Shown: piece by piece, positions 63,637-64,000 of the stretch | How positions within the stretch are numbered: position 1 is the first letter of the stretch | Layout of the letters: every line of letters begins with the position of its first letter | Assembly (NCBI GenBank): GCA_016706405.1 | Contig: JADJJT010000001.1 | Span: forward strand, 620,001 to 684,000 | DNA from: Sphingobacteriales bacterium | Lineage (GTDB): Bacteria > Bacteroidota > Bacteroidia > Chitinophagales > UBA2359 | Direction of reading: 5' to 3' | Length of the DNA: 64,000 nt | Notes under the pieces: model-generated | What the model saw: only the letters and a program-made list of their open reading frames with translations | Told to the model about the DNA's origin: nothing | Databases searched by the model: none | Program-made: the position numbers and the translations under genes

Positions 63637-64000
63637 TTATTGCATATTAATTAAAACGGCTCCCTTTTCGACTGCTTGCCCTTGTTGCACCAATATTTGG
63701 GCAACCGTACCATTTGCAGGGGCCTTTATAACATTTTCCATTTTCATAGCTTCTAAAACTAACAAAGTGTCGCCTTTAAGGACGGCTTGGCCGGGTGTTG
63801 CCTCAATTTTTAGCACCAATCCGGGCATGGGGGCTTTTATGGTGTCAATTTTGTTCTGGGTAGCGTTTTTAATACCCATTTTTGCCAGCAGTGCATCTAA
63901 TTTAGTTTGCAGGCTAACGGAATAAATATGGTTATTAATACGCAATTTGGCTGTTTTTTGGGCCTGGTTTAGCTCGGCTACCTCAATATTGTACGATTTG
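63637..64000 (-). CDS. Biotinyl carrier protein, partial at right edge
   Basis: The frame stays open past the right edge, so the start is outside the window; a TTG at 63945 is only internal. At least 121 codons are seen. The C-terminal 75 residues are a biotinyl-lipoyl domain with biotin lysine in VLEAMKMENVIKAP, preceded by IKAPMPGLVLKIEATPGQAV. It is the carrier part of an acyl-CoA carboxylase (acetyl-, propionyl- or methylcrotonyl-type). Its partners are presumably upstream of it, beyond 64000. Confidence 0.88.
   Translation of the reverse strand, partial: KSYNIEVAELNQAQKTAKLRINNHIYSVSLQTKLDALLAKMGIKNATQNKIDTIKAPMPGLVLKIEATPGQAVLKGDTLLVLEAMKMENVIKAPANGTVAQILVQQGQAVEKGAVLINMQ

Overview
The window looks like a chromosomal segment of a member of the Bacteroidota, probably a free-living or sludge-type Chitinophagia/Saprospiria-like lineage. 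The genus cannot be fixed from the sequence. The evidence is low G+C intergenic DNA, TAnnTTTG promoter elements, type IX secretion (T9SS) C-terminal domains, SPII lipoproteins, a MotB-free set of surface beta-barrels, a DUF7033-type deacetylase, the 40-aa small membrane protein typical of the phylum, and a class II ribonucleotide reductase. No rRNA, tRNA or CRISPR array was seen. Both edges cut genes: a reprolysin-like protease on the left and a biotinyl carrier protein on the right.

Layout. 1-1.84 kb: C-terminus of a secreted protease with a P-domain and a dockerin-like tail. 2.3-11.2 kb: seven genes, nearly all overlapping by ATGA, encoding an HMG-CoA reductase homologue, a UbiA prenyltransferase, a PEP-synthase-like phosphotransferase, a BtaA-like DUF3419 protein, a phytol/dolichol-kinase-like membrane protein, a GNAT-like acyltransferase and an OleC-like acyl-adenylate synthetase. 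This is the best candidate for an undescribed system, most simply a prenyl-lipid or amino-lipid pathway. 11.3-15.7 kb: surface proteins, one of them split by an IS256-like element whose removal restores the reading frame exactly. 16.1-26.3 kb: a porin/imelysin/di-haem lipoprotein trio (metal handling), a hydrolase, a PLP decarboxylase and a secreted M14 carboxypeptidase carrying the same dockerin-like tail as the left-edge protease. 27-36 kb: housekeeping genes (secG, mnmA, dut) with a TPR protein containing a coding minisatellite, and a WD40 protein. 36.6-45.6 kb: accessory region with Mrr, a secreted GH38-like hydrolase, an L,D-transpeptidase-like lipoprotein, an orphan zinc-ribbon protein, an APC permease, a broken acetyltransferase and an IS982 element. 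45.7-51.5 kb: an outer-membrane barrel, nrdJ and an ISAs1 element. 51.5-55.6 kb: an Rpn nuclease and a decaying arsenic island (arsR, arsM, truncated arsC-like gene, LuxR regulator, TonB-receptor remnant). 56-64 kb: a CarH-like B12/MerR regulator divergent from a giant lamin-tail surface protein, an FkbM methyltransferase, membrane and lipoproteins, and the biotin carrier.

Themes. All three insertion sequences keep clean terminal repeats and target duplications but have frameshifted transposases, while the host genes around them are almost all open, so the decay is probably real. The palindrome TCCGGA recurs in AT-rich intergenic DNA far above expectation, and a roughly 100-bp dispersed repeat occurs in three intergenic regions. 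Coordinates of repeats and motifs were read by eye; family assignments rest on recognised motifs and not on database searches.
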